DNA of 64,000 bases from Asterias rubens (Eukaryota > Echinodermata > Asteroidea > Forcipulatida > Asteriidae), in the NCBI RefSeq assembly GCF_902459465.1, contig NC_047083.1, positions 994,501 to 1,058,500 of the forward strand, read 5' to 3'. Below, in pieces: positions 20,858-33,204 of the stretch. The notes beneath the pieces were generated by a model that ran no database searches, was not told where the DNA came from, and was given only the letters and a program-made list of their open reading frames with translations. Within the stretch, counting starts at the first letter, position 1. The number at the start of each line of letters is the position of its first letter. The translations under genes and the position numbers were made by a program.

Positions 20858-21242
20858 TTAACTAGAGAAAGATGCTATTCCAAAACAATGATGTACTGTA
20901 CTGTCTTAAAGGTCCTTTAAATATACCCATAAATGAAAAATATTTGATATTTTTGTACACCACATTTTTTCTCTAATTTTATTGCTACATGTATCTATTC
21001 ATAATATAGGCCTAAATTTAAGTTGAAAAATCTCTAATGCCATGAAATCTCAGTCTAGAACATACCAAAGGCATTTACACTTTCATTTGTTAAAAATATT
21101 GTAATGCAATCAAGATAAAATAAAATTGCTTTGAACGTTTCACAAATGAGTCCAACCACGCTGCACATTTTCAAACAAGTGTTTCTGGCCTCTTTGATGA
21201 AGAACAATATTTGTTATTTCCATATTTGCCGGGAACTGTTTA

Positions 21243-21466
21243 CGTACCTATGATCAACCTATATCGCACCTGGTCTTCTGGAATCCTCCTGGCGGACATC
21301 CAAACCGCGGCAGGAGGAAAATAAACTACGCAGACACCATCACCAGAGACACTTATCTCGGTCCAAACGAGACTCAACAACTCATGAGGGACAAAGCAAC
21401 CTGGCACCACTTCATCAATGCTACTTCTATTATTCTGTCCACGGACGAAGGAAGATGATGATGATT
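21243..21466 (+). mobile_element. LINE 3' end fragment
   Basis: One frame encodes a C-terminal tail HLVFWNPPGGHPNRGRRK...YADTITRDT...WHHFINA, ending TGA at 21456-21458 and a GATGATGATGAT tail. This pattern (RGRPK-like, DTG-like, W-x3-I/V) is characteristic of the extreme C-terminus of CR1/RTE-like LINE ORF2. Fragment only. Confidence 0.65.
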
Positions 21467-21707
21467 GCGTGCAAGGCCATTTGCATTTTGCAAAGCCTGG
21501 TACCTCTGTTGCCAAATCTTGAAGTCTATAAGGAAACTTCTGTAGGAGCACAGAGGCTAGGGCCCACTGAATCTACGGCCATCGAGTAAATCAACACTTG
21601 GGTTTGGTTACATTGACATGAATAGAAGAAAAAACAAATTGGCCGCACCTCTCTACATTGACAACTTACTGAAATATTTAACACACACAAATCTAAAAAG
21701 ATTAATT

Positions 21708-24700
21708 TTAGGAAGAGCTTTTTGGCATTTCTACAGGTTTATCGTCCATTAATGATTTCAGCTGCTGTCTGGCGCTTTCTAGGAATAAATCCAAACTCGC
21801 AAACGAACGATGTCTCGAAACGGAGTCCAACTGTAAGAAAAGAGAAAAATGTTCAGTTTATTTGAAAACCACTAACCACAACATTTAAGAGTTATTTTAC
21901 TAAAACTGAAATTGCTACATTGTCTTCTTCCTTCTCGTTTGGCTCTAATAGTGTTGAGAATATCTGTTTTTCTAGCCTATTTCACCCCACTGCAGGAGGA
22001 AGCCTCTTCACTGTTTCACTCTATCCTGCGTTGTCTGTTGCCAAGCAATGCCCCTATGTACTAAGACTTAGTAAAAAACATAAGACGGAGAGATGAACTT
22101 AGTCTAAGTTCATCTCTCCGTCTTATGTTTTTTTCTCCCTCTTTATTTTGTCTGGTTTCTTGGATTTTATAAGGGAGTTGAAAATTTCTGTTTTTCTAGC
22201 CTATTTCACTCCACTGCAGGAGGAAAGCCTCTTTACTAATTCTCCATCTCACTCTATGCTGCACTGTCTGTTGCCAAGCAATGCCCCTGTATGTACTTAG
22301 TTCATCTCTCCATCTTCTGTTTTGTTGCTTTGTTTTTCTTTTCTTGCCCACCTGTTGCCATACCTCCTTCCTGCCCATCTCCACTTTTGGAGACTTTTTT
22401 GAGAATATAATTATATTCAAATCCCCCAAAATTAACAACACAGTATAAGTTGGTTTGAGGTAACACCATTTGTGTATCTACTTGCCAGGTAGAGTTAGTT
22501 CTTCAGAGAATTGTCTTGCTATATATTTTACTACTGCGGAGTAGATCTATAGGATTTTACGGGAGATTTCTCAGTTTTGAAAAGAACTGTCTGCATAATA
22601 TATGCACAAACCATGAATAAATTATAAAACCTCACCCTCTTTTGCTCTGCGTTGTATTCTTCCATTGCTTTCCTAGAATTGACAGAGGCTTCTTCGATGG
22701 CCTCTAGGTGGCGCTTTCTCTCTTCCTCAAGTGCATTTTTTATCGCGACCTTTCATAAATGAATCAGAAAGAAATACTGACTCATTACTTTAAAGGGGAT
22801 AAGAAAATCGAACATCAAATTATGGAAAAAAGAAAGTGAACAGGGTACAGGAAAACACTCGATGTTCAAGAGAAGCATCTTGTTGAAACAGTGTTATACA
22901 AATAACTGGCCTTGAAGATTTTGCTTTAAAGTTATTCTGCATTTAAAATGGTTTCATTCTAGCAGATTCTTCTGAGGTACATAAGGTTACACCAGTGTGC
23001 CAACAGGAATGTTTTTCTTTTTTGCTGAGACTTTTGAGCCGTTCTGTTACTGCTTTTGTTAGCATTGTTAGGTTTTACCTTTACCAAGGCTAAGGGAAAA
23101 CTACTATGTTTTTTCCGCATTGCATTTAATTCATCAGTTGATTTTTTAATTATTCGTTATTTTGTGAGGTGATCTTTACTTTGCTGTTTTGTCGTTCCCT
23201 CTCTAACTCCGTTTGTAACGTTTCCCGATGGCACTTCTGTTCTTCCTCCAGTGATCTTGCCGCCTCGGATCTCTGTATTTCTAGCATCTCCTTGCCCTTT
23301 GACCTCTCCTCTTCTAGCGCCCTCTGGAGTGCTTCCTGATTAGTAGTTTGCATTTCCTGTCGAAAGAAGAGATTTGGTGATAGCACTCTTTGTATATTTG
23401 AGCCTGGTGCCCTTCAGGAAAGTTGTAATACATTGGTTCATCACGGATGACCTGAGGATGGTTGGCAAATTAAGTTTATTTTCATGGTTGTCAGCAGGGC
23501 TAGTAACTCAGAAGTTTTAGTAGCCCTGAGGAGTGAATGTGAAACCAGACTATTTTATACCAAGCCTCACTTTCGGCCTAATAAACTTGCATTCTAGAAA
23601 ACAAAAATGGTTGCCTTGTGGCCGCTACAAAACATACCTCAGTTGCTTTTTTGAGTTCCGATTTATTCTTATCTTGCTCTTCTCGTAAACACGTCTGAAG
23701 CATTGTCTTCTGAGTTTCTAGTTGTTCTTGCAACGCTTCTTTTAATCTGTCCTCGTTCTTCTGTCTCTCCTCGTCTAGAACATTTGCTAATCTGTCGTGC
23801 TGTAAAATGAATAACATCAACAACATTTATTATTGTTTTCTAGTCCTGTGGGAACCAACTCATGGGGTGATGGACGGTGATGGGCAGGACAGAGAACGAG
23901 CTATGTCAGTGTTCTCTGGATTGATGCTGGTGCAAGGACCATCAGAGCTGTATGCCTTAATATGGAATACAGAAGATTGGACATCCAGAATTGCCGGCAA
24001 GCCAACTGGTTCTGTGGGAACCAACTCATGGGGTGAGGGTTATGGACAGAAAGAGAATGAGCTTTGTCAGAGTCCCAAGGATTTATGCTGGTGTAGAGAC
24101 CATTAAGAGAGCTGTCTGTCTCTGAACAGAGAAGAGTGGATTTGTGGAAGGACGTTCCGCCTGCTGCCAGGCGACATAATTATTTTGATACAGCACAATA
24201 CATCTTGTTGTTTTTGGGGGTTTTTTTTCGGGGGGGGGGGGGGGGGGTTATAAAGTGAGACACTTCTCTTTACCTGACTTTTGAGGATTTCTTGACAGCG
24301 TTCCGTTTCCTTGGTGATGGCCACCTGCAGTTGTTTCTCACTTGCCTCTTGTTGCTGGAGGACTGCACATTTGCATAATTCCTGCATAAATTTGAATACG
24401 TAATAAAAGAATTTCAACAAAGAAAGAGCAAAGCGTACAGGGGCATTCTGCTGGTTTTTTTTTGTTTTTTTTTAATCTTCCATGTTTGCCCCCCAATAGA
24501 GAATAATACCTTGTACTCTTCAACAATGATGGCCAATGCATCATGCCCAGCCTTGCGTATCTCGTCCATTTCTAAAGCATGCCTGGCTTGGACTTGCTCG
24601 TAGCGTTGCTTCTGCTCGGCTGTTTCTTGACGGTGACCTTCAACCTCTTGTTCCAGGGCTTCTAGTTTCTGGGTCAGTTCATCTCTGATCTGAATATATA

Positions 24701-27700
24701 AATTGTATCGCCTTTGAATTAAGATTATACCCAATAACTCGGCAATGTTCCACAACTTTTTTTAAAACTTTCCTTCAGGCAAAAGACCTGAATTACCACC
24801 ATCTGTAGCTGCCTGCTTGTTAGTTGTACTCTTTGAAGGGAAGCAATTTATGGTAAAACATTCAAGTGAAGTCAACAAGCAATCAAAGTAATTTAAATAA
24901 AAAGCCTAGCAATAATCCATCAAAACTTGGTTGATTTGAACCATCTTTACAGATCAACAATAAGCGACTCATTTTGACCACTATTAATTTCTTCATTCTA
25001 GTATTTTAAACACCTAAACTTGCTTTAGAAAAGTTTTCACTGACCCTCTGTAAGCGACTTTTTTCTCTGTCTGCGGCTGACAGGCGATCTTCCAACCTTC
25101 CAACTTTTCCTGTCATCTCTGCTGCGAAGACTTCCACCGATGATGAAGAGCGTTGGACAAGGCGTTGACCTGCTGGAGAGTCTGCTGGGTCCTGGAAACG
25201 GTCGCCCTCTGCTGATGACGCTGCGTTGTGATTCTCAACAGGGAGAGGCCCGACAGCACCCTAAAGAAAAAGAAAAAATGCTGTTGATGAAGTCGTAATG
25301 CGAGAGTGTTCCATGCGTTACTATTATATTGAATATTTCTGTAATGAAATCAAGGATGCGTTATAAGTGAACATGATCACTGTAGCTTGCAAGCCTGAGG
25401 ATTTGTAACAAGGGTGCTTGCCATGAACATCAGGGTTAACCACTACTCTTCCTTGACAAGTGTTGTGGGTTCTTTTACGTGATCTACCAATCCTTTTACA
25501 CAGTACCTTTGGCTTTAATGCTTCGACTAAAGGACAAAGCAACGATGGTAAAGGACACAAACGCTACGACCGGGATTCAAATCCACACTCTGCCGATCAG
25601 AAACACAAGAACTTCCGTCCGGTGTTCACAACCGCTCGGCCAAGGTTCTTGAGTCCCTGAAATTGAAGAGACTTACCTCTACTCCGGCCAAGCCATCATG
25701 TAGGTTAACATCAACATCATCTAGATTATTATTGATAGACTGATTCTGCAAAGGGGCCACAGCCTGCTGTGCCTAGAAGAAAAGTATGATATTCAGTAAT
25801 ATTTCTTGACTCTGGGGTTTATTTCACAAAGATAGTCCTAACTTAGGACTAGTCCTGAGAGTTATTAAAAACTTAAAGGCAGGGGACACTATTGGTAATT
25901 ACTCAAAATAATTATTTGCATAAAAGCTTTCTTGGTGACAAGTAATGGGGAGAGGTTGATGGTATAAAACATTGTGAAAAACGGCTCCCTCTGAAGTGCC
26001 ATAGTTTTCTAGAAAGAAGTAATTTTCCACGAATTTGATTTCAAGACCTCAGGTTTAGAACTTGAGGTGTCGAAATCAACCATTTAAACGCACACAACTT
26101 CGTGTGACAAGGGTGTTTTTTTCTTTCATTATTATCTCGCAAATTCGATGACCGATTTTGCTCAAATTTTCACAGGTTTGTTATTTTATGCATATGTTGA
26201 GATACACCAACTGTGAAGGCTAGTCTTTGACAATTACCAATAGTGTCCACTGTCTTTAAGGCTAGTTAGGACAAGTGATTCGTCCTTATTTGAGATAAAA
26301 AGACTAGTCTTACATGAACTCTTTTTGAAATCCACCCCAGGGCACTTAAGAGCATAGAGACGCTTCAAGGTTCCTCGCGTTCGCTTAACAAATTGGGCCT
26401 AAATATTTGTATGCACGCTAGGCCTTCACACAGGCAATGGAGGCAAGTGCCCCTTGTCATTGCCTTGGTGCACTTTGAAAATTCAAATAGAAATTTACAA
26501 TTTACTCATATTAATTTTGTTTTTTACCCATACACCGATGTGTGTTAGCACTGTATACTCGGTACTTTCCCGAATCCTGTGCAAAAATATCACATGCATG
26601 TTACTCAGGTTTGATTCGAACCAACGACTTTTGCAATTTGAGAGCAGTGTCTTACCAACTAGACTACCGAGGTTGCCTGATAGCTAGAGGCATAGATGTG
26701 CCTTCATAGAGGTGCCTATTACTTAAGAGAGAAAGACTGCATCATTGTGCTGAAGTACAGGAGATGGAGCAATCCTACACAAGTGAATACGGGCATTAGT
26801 ATTTGTATTTGGGGCCCAGTCTATGGTAAAGTTAGCTCATTGGGTGAGTTAATTAAGCCGTTAGAAGTTGGTTGAGGGGGTTGGGGGACCTGCAAGCTAC
26901 ATTTACCTGAGCTTGCTGTCTGGAAGCCTCTGCTTGTGACGTCAGTTCAGGGGGTGCGGCAGCAACCATCTGGGGTACAGGGTCGGCAAAAGGGGGGTCA
27001 ATTTGTGGCTGGAGGGGCGGCTGGGTCTGGGCCATTAGGAGGTCTGGTTGCCCAGCTGCTGGGTTTTGAACGGAAGCTGCGGGAAAAACAGGTATTGTTT
27101 CGAACAATATGAAATATGTAACAAGGGGAAACATGCATTATGCCCCAACGTTGCTGAGCAGAAACAGAATACCAAGTGTGACATCATGTAGTAGTTTCGT
27201 TGCCAAATGCCTCTCTGCAATATTTTATGCTATAAAGCAGAGTATTAAGTAGATCAATATTTGCCGATGAACAGCTTTTCACAATTGGGAACTGATGAAA
27301 AAGCTGTACTTTAATTAAATACTGTACTTTTTTTCTACACGGGATTCAAAATATTTAGACTATATAGACCCCTTTGCATAGATTGGGGGCCCTAAATTCC
27401 ATACAAAACTTCTGAGCCAATATGAGAATTATCAACCCTTCTGAAATATTTGAGTGTTTTTGTTTCAGCGACGGATGCTGTGACGGTAATGATGACAATA
27501 GGTGTCATCTGCGCATGCGTCAGCTTTGAGGATGGTCATCCTTTAATTTCTAAGACAGTACTTGGGATGAATCTGCGAAAACGACAAAGTTTGGCTGAAA
27601 ACTACTAATATCGTCACAGAACAATCCGTCATTGAAAACAAAAACCCTCTATTGGGAATGGGACGGAGACGGGTGAAGTATGAGTTACCGATAGCAAAGG

Positions 27701-28942
27701 AGGCCCATGGTGAAGGGCTGGCCTCTACCCCTGGACCAGGCACCTGGTGGCCAAGCTCTGGAGGGGGTGGTGCTGCCTCCTCAAACCCCCCAAAGTCACC
27801 CCAGTCATCGTCAATCTCTCCTCCTGCTGCACCCTGAAGTCCAAATGATAAGAAAACATCAAATTACAATTGAAAACTAAACTGTGACAATTTAGAAGAA
27901 TGAACAAATCAATATGAGACTTCGGAACGCTAGTTAGCAGCAGACTTACCAGGTAAATTTCCATTGTTTACGTAGTTCTGAGCATGTGCACATTATCAAG
28001 AACGATTGTTTTTATGTGGTAAGTCTGCTGGCACCAAGCGTCCCGAAAGTTCCCTATAATTATTATAGTTGTCACAATTTTAACCTGCCTTCTTGATGTT
28101 GACTGCTCTATGATCTATCTAACATCCCTATGTTCCAACATCCCATGTTCAGACACCCCTAGTTTTGACAATATTCCCCTTATTTCCACTTGTGATCTAC
28201 TAGTTGTGATAACGTAACCCTCCTCCTTGCGGCCGTCGGGAGGAGGGTAACGTTATCGCAACTAGTGATCTACATGCTAGGATCAGGTTTAGGGAATTAT
28301 TGGAACGGCTCGGAACATCATTGTGACATTCGGATTCCCCAAATGGGGACTGCTAAAAAAGGAAGGTAGCTTCCCTTCAATGTAAAATATAGATTGTAAT
28401 TGTATTACTATTAAAATGCATACACCGCAAATTCCTCCCGACGGCGAAGGAGGAGTGTTACGTTATCGCAACTACCTTCAAAGTTCATTGCTAGTTCACA
28501 AAAGTAACTTGAGACATAAAAAAACACAATTTACATACAATGGTTGATTGATATTGATTGATTGAGTCAAGGAGGTAGAAAACGTTATAATTGAAGTTGT
28601 ACCTAAAAACTACTAGTATTAAAAATTAACATTTTATTTTCAAAGAAATTGATTTTAAGAAAGATATTAGTTAAAGTTAACGTTATTCATGTTATTTATA
28701 ATTCTTATATTATTATTCCAATATAACGATACATAAATAAATACGAATTCCACAAGGTTAGTTCATTCCTTTCCTCATTGTTCCTGAAAAATATTACCCT
28801 GAAACATTACAACTTAACCACATCTGACGGACCATGACGGACCAGGACCAGGAGAGTAGCCTACCTGAACTTGCGCCTGGGCCGCGGCCGCCGCTGCAGC
28901 CTCGGCCGCAGCATTCGGGAAGTTTGCCCAGTTGTCCGCCAT
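21708..28942 (-). CDS. CCDC91: CCDC91 (GGA-binding partner, p56) orthologue, 11 coding exons
   Basis: Accessory protein of trans-Golgi/endosome transport that binds the ear domains of GGA and AP-1 adaptors. Coding exons (minus, 5' to 3'): 28865-28942, 27689-27833, 26907-27076, 25677-25772, 25045-25260, 24510-24689, 24274-24381, 23638-23799, 23180-23356, 22636-22749, 21708-21830. All phases agree and give 522 aa (human 441). Exon 1 is Ala-rich (MADNWANF then an A tract). Residues 34-43 (DDDWGDFGGF) are the ear-binding motif, and SPWASF (67-72) matches human PWAAF. The C-terminal half is coiled coil. Exon 6 has the signature MDEIRKAGHDALAIIVEEYK, nearly identical to human, and the last exon has SLDLFLESARQQL. 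Exon 5 uses a GTCAGT donor. The Ala/Pro/Gln-rich N-terminal part is longer than in vertebrates. Confidence 0.93.
21955..22330. repeat. Tandem duplication with fold-back hairpin in CCDC91 intron 10
   Basis: The block CTAGCCTATTTCAC..CCACTGCAGGAGGAA...TGTTGCCAAGCAATGCCCC occurs at about 21970-22060 and again at 22196-22292. Between them 22073-22101 and 22105-22133 are perfect 29-bp inverted arms with a 3-nt loop, and the right arm resembles sequence that ends the second copy. Confidence 0.7.
23849..24116. repeat. Tandem duplication, 166-bp period, CCDC91 intron
   Basis: GGGAACCAACTCATGGGGTG starts at 23850 and again at 24016, with similar following sequence (GAACGAGCTATGTCAG versus GAATGAGCTTTGTCAG). 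The plus-strand frame through it has no domain and is not called. Confidence 0.65.
25877..26255. mobile_element. TTAA-flanked MITE (family T), complete copy 3, nested in another MITE
   Basis: Ends AGGCAGGGGACACTATTGG and CCAATAGTGTCCACTGTCT, TTAA at 25873-25876 and 26256-26259, 379 bp, in CCDC91 intron 3. The flanking sequence 25814-25872 plus 26260-26339 is one copy of the GATTTCACAAAG/TAGTCCTAA MITE, so the T element inserted into it. Confidence 0.85.
26515..26680 (-). mobile_element. tRNA-derived SINE
   Basis: On the minus strand a tRNA-like head has an A-box-like TAGTCTAGTTGGTAAGAC and a B-box GGTTCGAATC, followed by a body with ACTCGGTACTTTCC / ACACCGATGTGTG (plus-strand spelling). Related copies: 40190-40318 (+) and 61646-61905 (-, two partial copies). 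Confidence 0.75.
28201..28264. mobile_element. 64-bp palindromic micro-MITE with 9-bp target duplication
   Basis: Starts TAGTTGTGATAACGTAACCC and ends with the complementary GGGTAACGTTATCGCAACTA; the loop is about 12 nt. GTGATCTAC lies directly on both sides (28192-28200 and 28265-28273). Relatives: 59544-59596 (complete) and half-copies near 28434-28484 and 60736-60755. Confidence 0.8.
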
Positions 28943-30485
28943 GTCTACTTCAAATCAAACTTCCCTTTCTTTCTCAGCCGATAGTACCGTCTCGACGGCC
29001 AATTAACAAATTCCACACACCCAGGGTGTCGAAAGATGTCAAGCGTGACACTGGATAAGCTTCGAAATTCCTGCGACGCAAAGTTTCCCAGTGCCACTAT
29101 TTAAAATGTACATTTGCCATGTCCATGGAAGCAGCCATTTTTTTTTGTGGGTGTGTGTGTTGTTTCAAAACTCAACTAATTGCCGTCACAGGCCAGCTGG
29201 GCTATGCGCCCGCGCACCCGCGCACCCGCGCGCCCGGCCCGGCATCTTGGCGTGGATTTTAGCATGGGCAATAAATTGTTTGTTTATTTTTTTTAACAAA
29301 GCAGACTTTGCAATTTTTAGAGCTTTAGCTTTGCTGTGGATAGATTGTAATCAATGTTGCAATTTCATTTTAACTTAGTAAAACAAAAACTTGAGACACA
29401 ACAAAACAAAACAAAAACCCGAATGGGTCAACCCACATTTGTTTTTATCATGTTTTTGCTGGAACTAGCTGTCAATGTCTGGTTTTGCACATAAATTTGT
29501 GCTCAATTTTGTTTTGTACATTTTTCTAATTTATGGTAATTGACTTTAACGTAACAAACTACAGTTTGCATTGATAGAGTAGGTCTCTAAAAATAGTGTA
29601 GATTTTTTCTATTGCTTTCTAATTATTCATTGCAGGAGTGGTCACTTCCCTTTCCAAATTTAGTATGTGTTTTTTTTTGGGGGGGGGGCAAAAAAGGTAG
29701 ATGGCGCTATCTCTTTATGATTTATTTATTGTTTGTCATTCAACCGATTCCTTCAAAGTGATTTTTACAGTCACAATACATTCCTTTTGTTTTCCAATTC
29801 AGAACTTCCCACCGTAATTAAAACCATTATTGTTTACACTATTATTCAAATGAATAAACTTGCAAAAATAAAACAAGAAAACGCCAAATGACTGTTGCAA
29901 GTTTATTAAGTCTGACATAGTGTAGTCTGATACCAATGATGATGTCTCTGCCACATGGAAATTCAACGCTTTGACTTCCTCAGATAAACCGGTAGGTTGC
30001 TAGGTACCAGATGAACACCTGATGTAAAATTCAGCATTGTATTTTAACGGAGCACGCACGTTGCACGCACTCTCCATCCATCATCGTCTAGCTAGCTCCG
30101 TGTGTGTCGCCAGTATCTTTGGTGTCACCCTTTCGTGTATTGTGGTAATATGTATTCACCGTTAATATTTTGGTAGACGCTCGTACGGACGTACGTGTGT
30201 GGAGACAGAGTGGAAAGACACGGTAATTTTCCAGTTTTGTGAGTTTTATTATAAATAATGATAACGTATGTGTAATTATTAGAATGAAATGCACATGTGA
30301 CATAGTGTGCAAAATGCAGAATACGCAGTGGGTGGATAGATAGCTAGAGTAGAGGGGTACATACAGACAGTATGAGTATATAAAAAAATAAAAAAATAGG
30401 GATTGCTTGACGTGTCCACATGACCGGTGACCGTACCCACACACAGACTGGTGACACAGACAATGGCATTTGGAAGTTTCAAAAG
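28943..30485. promoter_or_regulatory. CCDC91 5' flank and start of the CCDC91-FAR intergenic region
   Basis: Upstream of the CCDC91 ATG (minus strand). 29195-29250 is strikingly GC-rich, with repeated GCGCACCC units and CATCTTGGC (a YY1-like site in reverse), in an otherwise AT-rich setting. That fits a CpG-type promoter for CCDC91. The rest is low complexity and AT-rich. The 143-codon minus frame at 30088-30519 has no domain and is not called. Confidence 0.45.
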
Positions 30486-30975
30486 GGATAACGGGTAACT
30501 TTCCGTACGAGGCCACCACTTTTTCGCTAATTTTTACAAAAAGGGATATCTCATTGAGGTAAATTAGATACTATATTATTTCATATCGTATGAAAAAGTG
30601 GTGGCGCCATACGGATACGGAAACTTTTCCACAACTTACACTTACTAAGACTTACACTTCTCCATGACTACAGTAAGGAAACTAAGACCTAATAACCCAA
30701 AATACCAGTTGATCGTCCGGATTTTTCAAAAAAGAGGAGGATGAGGACCTTACTATTTACTATTTACTATTTACTATTTTTTTCAAGATGGCCGCTAAGT
30801 ATTTCAAATCAAACAGGCCACCAATTCTTCAGTTTGAATCAACCGCAAACTTATTTCATGAGGATGTGTTAACAATAACACTAACAGGGTCGGATAACAC
30901 TCAAAAGATTTGCTGGTAGATGAAACAGACGATTACAAGTGTTCGAGAGCATCAAGTTAGATTTGGGAAAAGCTC
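30486..30975. repeat. Segmental copy of the ZNF-C intron region, without its transposons
   Basis: Aligns in order with 12794-13600: the GGCGCCACCACTTTTTC MITE, the AAAGAGGAGGATGAGG block, TATTTACTATTT, TTCAAGATGGC(C/T)GCTAAGTATTTCAAATCAAAC, and CAGACGATTACAAGTGTTCGAGAGCAT. It carries about 110 bp of its own near 30630-30740 and a TATTTAC microrepeat. It lacks the three palindromic inserts of the other copy. Confidence 0.75.
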
Positions 30976-33204
30976 CTAGGCCAGTCCTTTTGAAAAGATG
31001 GATAAAAAAAATATTTAAAAAACTATTTTACTGGGTCTAGAATTGAGCCACCCCTCTTCATGGTTGTGCTGCACGTACAAATCATGGACTCAGTGGGCTT
31101 TCTTTGTAATATTTAATAATGTGATGTCAAACTTACAGAGGTCACATGTTCTATTCACGAATTGAGAAACCTGTGGGATCGCCACCTTGAGTTTGAGCAA
31201 ATCATTTGCATTATTATCTTTTTCCGTTCCTAAATACAGATTAAGATCTTATCATATTTAGCCCAAGCTTAAGAAACTTCATCCTTTTTTAAGCTTCAGC
31301 ATTGTTACATAACTTTAATCAAACATCTCTAAATAATCAATACTTATCTATGGGTCAAAGAAAGAACATGACTTAGGAATTAAACAATGTATTTTATCTA
31401 ACATTGTTACTATAAAAAGAATATTCGCAGCTAAATTTAGAGCGTCTAGGATCTAAATTGAGAATTGTAAATATAATGTTTTAAATAAAGCTTCTTAATA
31501 TTTTCAGCAAATTGGCGGGTTGATAAACTTTTAAAATAAATGAAGGTTGCTACCAGTATAAAATTGTTTTATTTTTGATGGTCATCAAAAACATGAGGGT
31601 AGTCAAACACAATGCTCAGCAGCCCCCCGTGATCTGCTGGTAAATTTTGCATATTCTTTTAATAAAAGCAGTAAAAGTAGCTGTTGAAAAATGCTTGCCT
31701 GCCAGAATGCCAAGGCCAGACATTGACCATAGAATAAACCTTCTTTTGGGATACATGGCGCCACAACACACCTGAACAGGATCTTAAGTGTACATCAAGT
31801 AGTCTGGTGGAACAATTATCATCTTGGCCTAAAAAACGTCGGGGTCGAAACGTCAGGCCGTTAAAGGAAAGGTACACCTTTGGTAATTGTCAAAGACCAG
31901 TCTTCTCACTTGGTCTATCCCAACATTTAAGCATAAAATAACAAGACTGAAAATTTTTGCTAAATTGGTTAAATCGAAGTTGCGAGAAAATGATGAGAGA
32001 AAAAACACACTTGTTGGACGAATTAAGACTTCTGGCTAGAAGTCATTTATTATTTTAGTGAAAAATTACATCTGTCTCAAAATCTATGCTACTTCAAAGG
32101 GAGCCGTTTCTCTTAATGTTTTATACTATCAACAGCTCTCCAATGCTCGTAACCAAGTCGGTTTTTAAGTTAGTATTTGTTTTGAGTAGTTACCAAATGT
32201 GTACTGTTTTTTGGGGTGGCTTTTCATTTTTTTTTTAGTGACACATTCAAGTTGGACTCTGAACAAGCTGTCAATTGATTGTACTGTTATATCCTGTGTC
32301 GCAATGACTGACCCACAAAAGTTAACGCAAATATTACCAAGATACATTATCAATCAGGTATTGTTGGGTATTGAAAACTTAATCCACTGAAGTAGCCGCC
32401 CTCCCATGTGAATTAATTACTAGCACAAATACAAAAACATAGACTTGTCTAATTTTTGTTAGTTTGACCTGCCAGCTACCTCCATGGTTTAATAGCATGT
32501 TGTTTCCTGTTTTTTTTTTATGATTCTGAGCTTGCGACAATTCTTCGGTAATACATAATACAGTAATAAATTATTTGTGAACAAATTAACGTTGAAGCAA
32601 ACTTAACACTTCAGACGAAGATTTAGGAATCCCATATGCCACTTACCTATTTTACCGTAATATGTTGCAAAGCAAAACGTTACTTTCCTAACAAGAAGAT
32701 ATAATTTTTAAATAAACTATGTTAAAGCCATTGGACACTTTCGGTAATTAGTATTGTCCAAAGGCCCATACTTCGTGTATCACAACTTATATATTAAATA
32801 ACAAATCTGCGAAAATTTAGGCTCAATCGGTCATCGGAGTCGGGAGAAAATAACGGGAAAACCCACCCTTGTTTCCGCACGTTTCGCAGTGTCATGACAT
32901 GTGTTTAAAACAAATCCGTTATCCTCGATATTGAGAATTGATATTGTTTTACTGTTTTCTTAAAAAGTAAAGCATTTCATGGAATAATATTTCAAGAGAA
33001 GTCTTTCACAATTACCTTCTGTAAACCCTGTAAGTTATTTGTAAATCTGTGAACTTTTTTTTTTTTTTTTTCTGTTCCGAAAGTGTCTTTAAAGCCATTG
33101 GACACTTTCGGTAAACAGTATTGTCCAAGTCCCACACTTCGTGTATCACAACTTATACATAAAATAGCAAACATGTGAAAATTTAGGCTCAATCGGTCGA
33201 GGTA
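30976..33204. other. CCDC91-FAR intergenic region, left part
   Basis: AT-rich with no recognisable gene. Contains a diverged T-family MITE (31865-about 32205, left TTAA at 31861-31864), a further complete relative (32726-33088) and a truncated one directly adjoining it (33093-33207). One TTAA (33089-33092) serves as the junction between the last two. Confidence 0.5.

Larger units (their letters stand above)
19511..21707. other. Intergenic between ZNF-D and CCDC91
   Basis: Holds an H-type MITE (about 19511-19700), a complete T-family MITE (20491-20857), a candidate minus-strand polyadenylation signal for CCDC91 (AATAAA, complement of 20978-20983) and a LINE 3' scrap (21243-21466). No gene seen in the rest. 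Confidence 0.5.

Noticed and set aside
23807-24106. 99-codon plus-strand open frame
   Set aside because: Arises from a 166-bp tandem duplication inside a CCDC91 intron; no domain.
30088-30519. 143-codon minus-strand open frame
   Set aside because: No recognisable family, repetitive His/Thr/Tyr content, and its upstream end lies in the MITE-rich segment at 30486.
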